Shown here: in pieces, positions 62,120-64,000 of the stretch
Layout of the letters: the number at the start of each line of letters is the position of its first letter
How positions within the stretch are numbered: position 1 is the first letter of the stretch
DNA from: an uncultured Hyphomonadaceae bacterium
GTDB lineage: Bacteria; Pseudomonadota; Alphaproteobacteria; Caulobacterales; Maricaulaceae
Reading direction: 5' to 3'
Length of the DNA stretch: 64,000 nt
Assembly (NCBI GenBank): GCA_913058335.1
Contig: CAJXPX010000001.1
Coordinates: 246,618 to 310,617 of the forward strand
Position numbers and translations under genes: made by a program
Notes under the pieces: generated by a model
Told to the model about the DNA's origin: nothing
What the model saw: only the letters and a program-made list of their open reading frames with translations
Database searches by the model: none

Positions 62120-62857
62120 TTAAGAAATTTGCCTTATTGTTGTAATCGTTTGTTTGATCCGTTCATCTTCCATTTCGAGAAGTTTCTGACCGGCATCATA
62201 ATGACGTTGAACCTCAATCATGCGAGCAATTTCGCTAACTGGTTCAACATTACTGTCTTCTAGATATCCCTGTAGGATCGTGCCTGTTTCTAATGGCTCG
62301 AAACCGCCATTTGAAATCCAGTTGTTTCCCCCTGCCCGGGAAAGCTCAGTCTCATTGGCCGTCACCAATCCTAAACGACCCAATTCAATACCACCGGCGC
62401 TAAGGCTGCCATCCGGAGAGATAATAATTTTATCCGCTTCCAAAGGAATTTGGATTTGCCCTTCGCCCGCATCCAAAACGGCGTGGCCGTCAGGGTTAAT
62501 GAGCAGGCCATCAGCGTTCGTCATAAAATGGCCCGCCCGGGTCAATTGGGTCTGTCCGTCCACATCCACCAAGAAGAAACCTTCGCCTTGAATGGCCACG
62601 TCCAAACTACCACCTGTTGAGCGCATTTCCCCGTCTGAGAAGTTACTGGAGTGGGCCGCTAATCGTCCCATAGACAGAGAATGGCGCGCGGTATCTGCTG
62701 CTCCGGGCGAGCCGACGGCTGCAACATATTCCGAGAAGATCGCACCTTCTTTCTTATATCCAACCGTATTGGCGTTCGCGATATTGTTCGCAATAGTATT
62801 TAACTCTTTCATCAGACCCGATTGTCTGGAGAGATTTACGTAGCTCGCATTATCCAT
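62120..62857 (-). CDS. flgF: Proximal rod protein FlgF
   Basis: A 245-residue rod protein with LNTIANNIANANTVGYKKEG, SLDVAIQGEGFFLVDVDGQT, LTRAGHFMTNADGLLINPDG and the C-terminal EIARMIEVQRHYDAGQKLLE. Its start overlaps the end of the unknown upstream gene by eight bases, so both are co-transcribed with flgG, flgA, flgH and fliL. Confidence 0.94.
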   Translation of the reverse strand: MDNASYVNLSRQSGLMKELNTIANNIANANTVGYKKEGAIFSEYVAAVGSPGAADTARHSLSMGRLAAHSSNFSDGEMRSTGGSLDVAIQGEGFFLVDVDGQTQLTRAGHFMTNADGLLINPDGHAVLDAGEGQIQIPLEADKIIISPDGSLSAGGIELGRLGLVTANETELSRAGGNNWISNGGFEPLETGTILQGYLEDSNVEPVSEIARMIEVQRHYDAGQKLLEMEDERIKQTITTIRQIS

Positions 62858-64000
62858 GATTTAAAAAGGCCTTCGAAATCTTGATTTGCTCTTCTAAGTC
62901 AATAAGTTGAGATGAAAGTGTCGCTCTCCACTTCGCTCCTTCTAGAACCGGCGAGCCTATAGCTGGTTTGGAGAGAACTTCTAAAATTGACGTGTCACCC
63001 TGATTGTTCGAGGGCGCCATCTCTAAATCCTGTTCTTTTGAATTTACCTCTAATACGTCATTAGAACTTTGACGCTCTGACAGATCTTGCGCTTTGGACC
63101 AGTTTTGCTCAAGCCAAGCGACGTTAATTTCATAAGACGATTTGCGATCATTTTCTTCCAGATCATTTAACGCAAGTTTGGCAAGAGACATGTCTGAGTG
63201 GATCATGGCGTAATCTAAAATTTTGGCCTCTAAACCCTTTAAAGTGAGAGCTGAAGCAGATTGGTATTCCGCGGCTCCAAACGTCTTGGCTTTTAAGGCC
63301 AGAAGAATTCGAGCCTGTTCAATGCTTAGTTTCAGATCGGAACTAATTGCCTCACCACCCCTTTGTATGGCCGTCACCAATTCCGGCAGGCTAAGATTTA
63401 GAGACACTTTCAAAGCCCTTAATTTCAAAGTTTCCCAGACCTGTGCGGCTTTTAGGAATTCGGTTTCACGAAAAAACGTATCCAGAGCTGTGGACTGTAC
63501 GGCTTGGTTTTCGCTTTCAAGATGTTCTAATAAAGCTGTCGCAATCTCGGTTTGAGCCAAGGTATATTCAGCCGTCCCTATTCTCAAAAAAGATTTTGTT
63601 GACTGAATAGCGTCATTCAAACGGCCTTGTTGACGTTGTCCCTTCACGAGCTCGAATGCCGCTTGTTGGCCCCCTGAAGTTTCTTTTAACTGCGCGCTAA
63701 CATCTCGCAGGTCTGCCTCTAGAGACTTACTGAGCTTTTCTCCCTCCTGCGACTCGATCTCTGCGATATGGCTGACAGCCTTCGCCCGATAAACGCTGCC
63801 ACGTTCCGATAAATAACTGAATTTCGCAGATGCTTGATCCGGTCCCGTCATTTTTTCAAGAAGAGCTGTCAAATATAGGTAGTTATCATCTGAAGTACGG
63901 TTCTGCGGCAGTGGGCTTCCGTTTTCACGGGCCTTATTTTCCAACTTTTCCCAAATATGTTCTGCGAACTTATTTTGATTATTTTCAGCCGCGACTATGG
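62850..64000 (-). CDS. Unrecognised helical protein upstream of flgF, 5' end outside window
   Basis: The frame stays open to the right edge (IVAAENNQNKFAEHIWEK precedes the first internal TTG), so the true start is beyond 64000 and the visible 383 codons are a C-terminal part. It is helical, Glu/Lys/Ser-rich, with possible repeat-like helices (VSHIAEIESQEGEKLSKSLE, LNDAIQSTKSFLRIGTAEYT, FFRETEFLKAAQVWETLKLR), perhaps TPR-like. It overlaps flgF by eight bases and is likely a flagellar or motility accessory protein. I do not recognise the family. Confidence 0.7.
   Translation of the reverse strand, partial: IVAAENNQNKFAEHIWEKLENKARENGSPLPQNRTSDDNYLYLTALLEKMTGPDQASAKFSYLSERGSVYRAKAVSHIAEIESQEGEKLSKSLEADLRDVSAQLKETSGGQQAAFELVKGQRQQGRLNDAIQSTKSFLRIGTAEYTLAQTEIATALLEHLESENQAVQSTALDTFFRETEFLKAAQVWETLKLRALKVSLNLSLPELVTAIQRGGEAISSDLKLSIEQARILLALKAKTFGAAEYQSASALTLKGLEAKILDYAMIHSDMSLAKLALNDLEENDRKSSYEINVAWLEQNWSKAQDLSERQSSNDVLEVNSKEQDLEMAPSNNQGDTSILEVLSKPAIGSPVLEGAKWRATLSSQLIDLEEQIKISKAFLNHG

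Noticed and set aside
63944-63944. TTG as start of the unknown protein upstream of flgF
   Set aside because: The reading frame stays open to the window edge, so the start lies outside.
1-64000. CRISPR arrays, IS elements, tRNA or rRNA genes
   Set aside because: No regularly spaced repeats, transposase frames or recognisable RNA genes were seen when reading both strands.

Overview
The window looks like a chromosomal segment of a moderately AT-rich alphaproteobacterium. The flaF/flbT pair next to a flagellin, a DUF1217 flagellar protein, a CtrA-like box at flgB and large TonB-dependent receptors (TBDRs) all point to the Hyphomonadaceae/Maricaulales/Caulobacterales neighbourhood. This is inferred from gene content only. 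No rRNA, tRNA, CRISPR array, insertion sequence or prophage was seen.

Layout. (1) 1-21585 is a catabolic region: an aldo/keto reductase fragment and a Tat-exported NTF2-like protein, then a cytochrome P450, an FMN 2-hydroxyacid dehydrogenase and an AldA-type aldehyde dehydrogenase. A convergent AraC regulator follows, then a Rieske ferredoxin, a glutathione transferase, a giant indolepyruvate-ferredoxin-oxidoreductase-type enzyme and a TBDR. A beta-oxidation operon (fadE, thiolase, FadJ-type fusion, CoA hydrolase/transferase) closes it. Together these could take a hydrophobic compound through hydroxylation, 2-hydroxyaldehyde, 2-hydroxyacid and 2-oxoacid to an acyl-CoA that is then beta-oxidised; the order is inference. 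(2) 21608-28087 holds a small membrane protein and a complete RND efflux triplet. (3) 28119-31976 is a tyrosine/homogentisate operon (hppD, VOC protein, FAH, maiA) without hmgA, divergent from a MarR regulator; the intergenic region carries two copies of one operator, one of them exactly in the spacer of the hppD promoter. (4) 32109-46223 is a nucleotide-scavenging locus: thymidine kinase, nucleoside hydrolase, phosphoribosyltransferase, ribokinase, a 2OG-Fe(II) oxygenase, a CNT nucleoside transporter, uridine kinase, a large TBDR, PhoD, AMP nucleosidase and PhoA-type phosphatase. It can plausibly import, dephosphorylate and recycle external nucleotides. (5) 46308-64000 is a flagellar locus: export gate (flhB, fliR, flhA, fliQ), rod genes (fliE, flgC, flgB), fliI, flaF/flbT/DUF1217, flagellin, a FlgN-like protein, a short FlgJ, fliK, flgD, fliL, flgH, flgA, flgG, flgF and an unrecognised protein that runs off the right edge.

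Most likely novelties: the nucleotide-scavenging locus with its embedded 2OG oxygenase, the coherent 2-hydroxyaldehyde-to-acyl-CoA chain beside a P450 and a stand-alone Rieske protein, the hmgA-less homogentisate operon with its operator pair, and the strong hairpin between flagellin and flaF-flbT.
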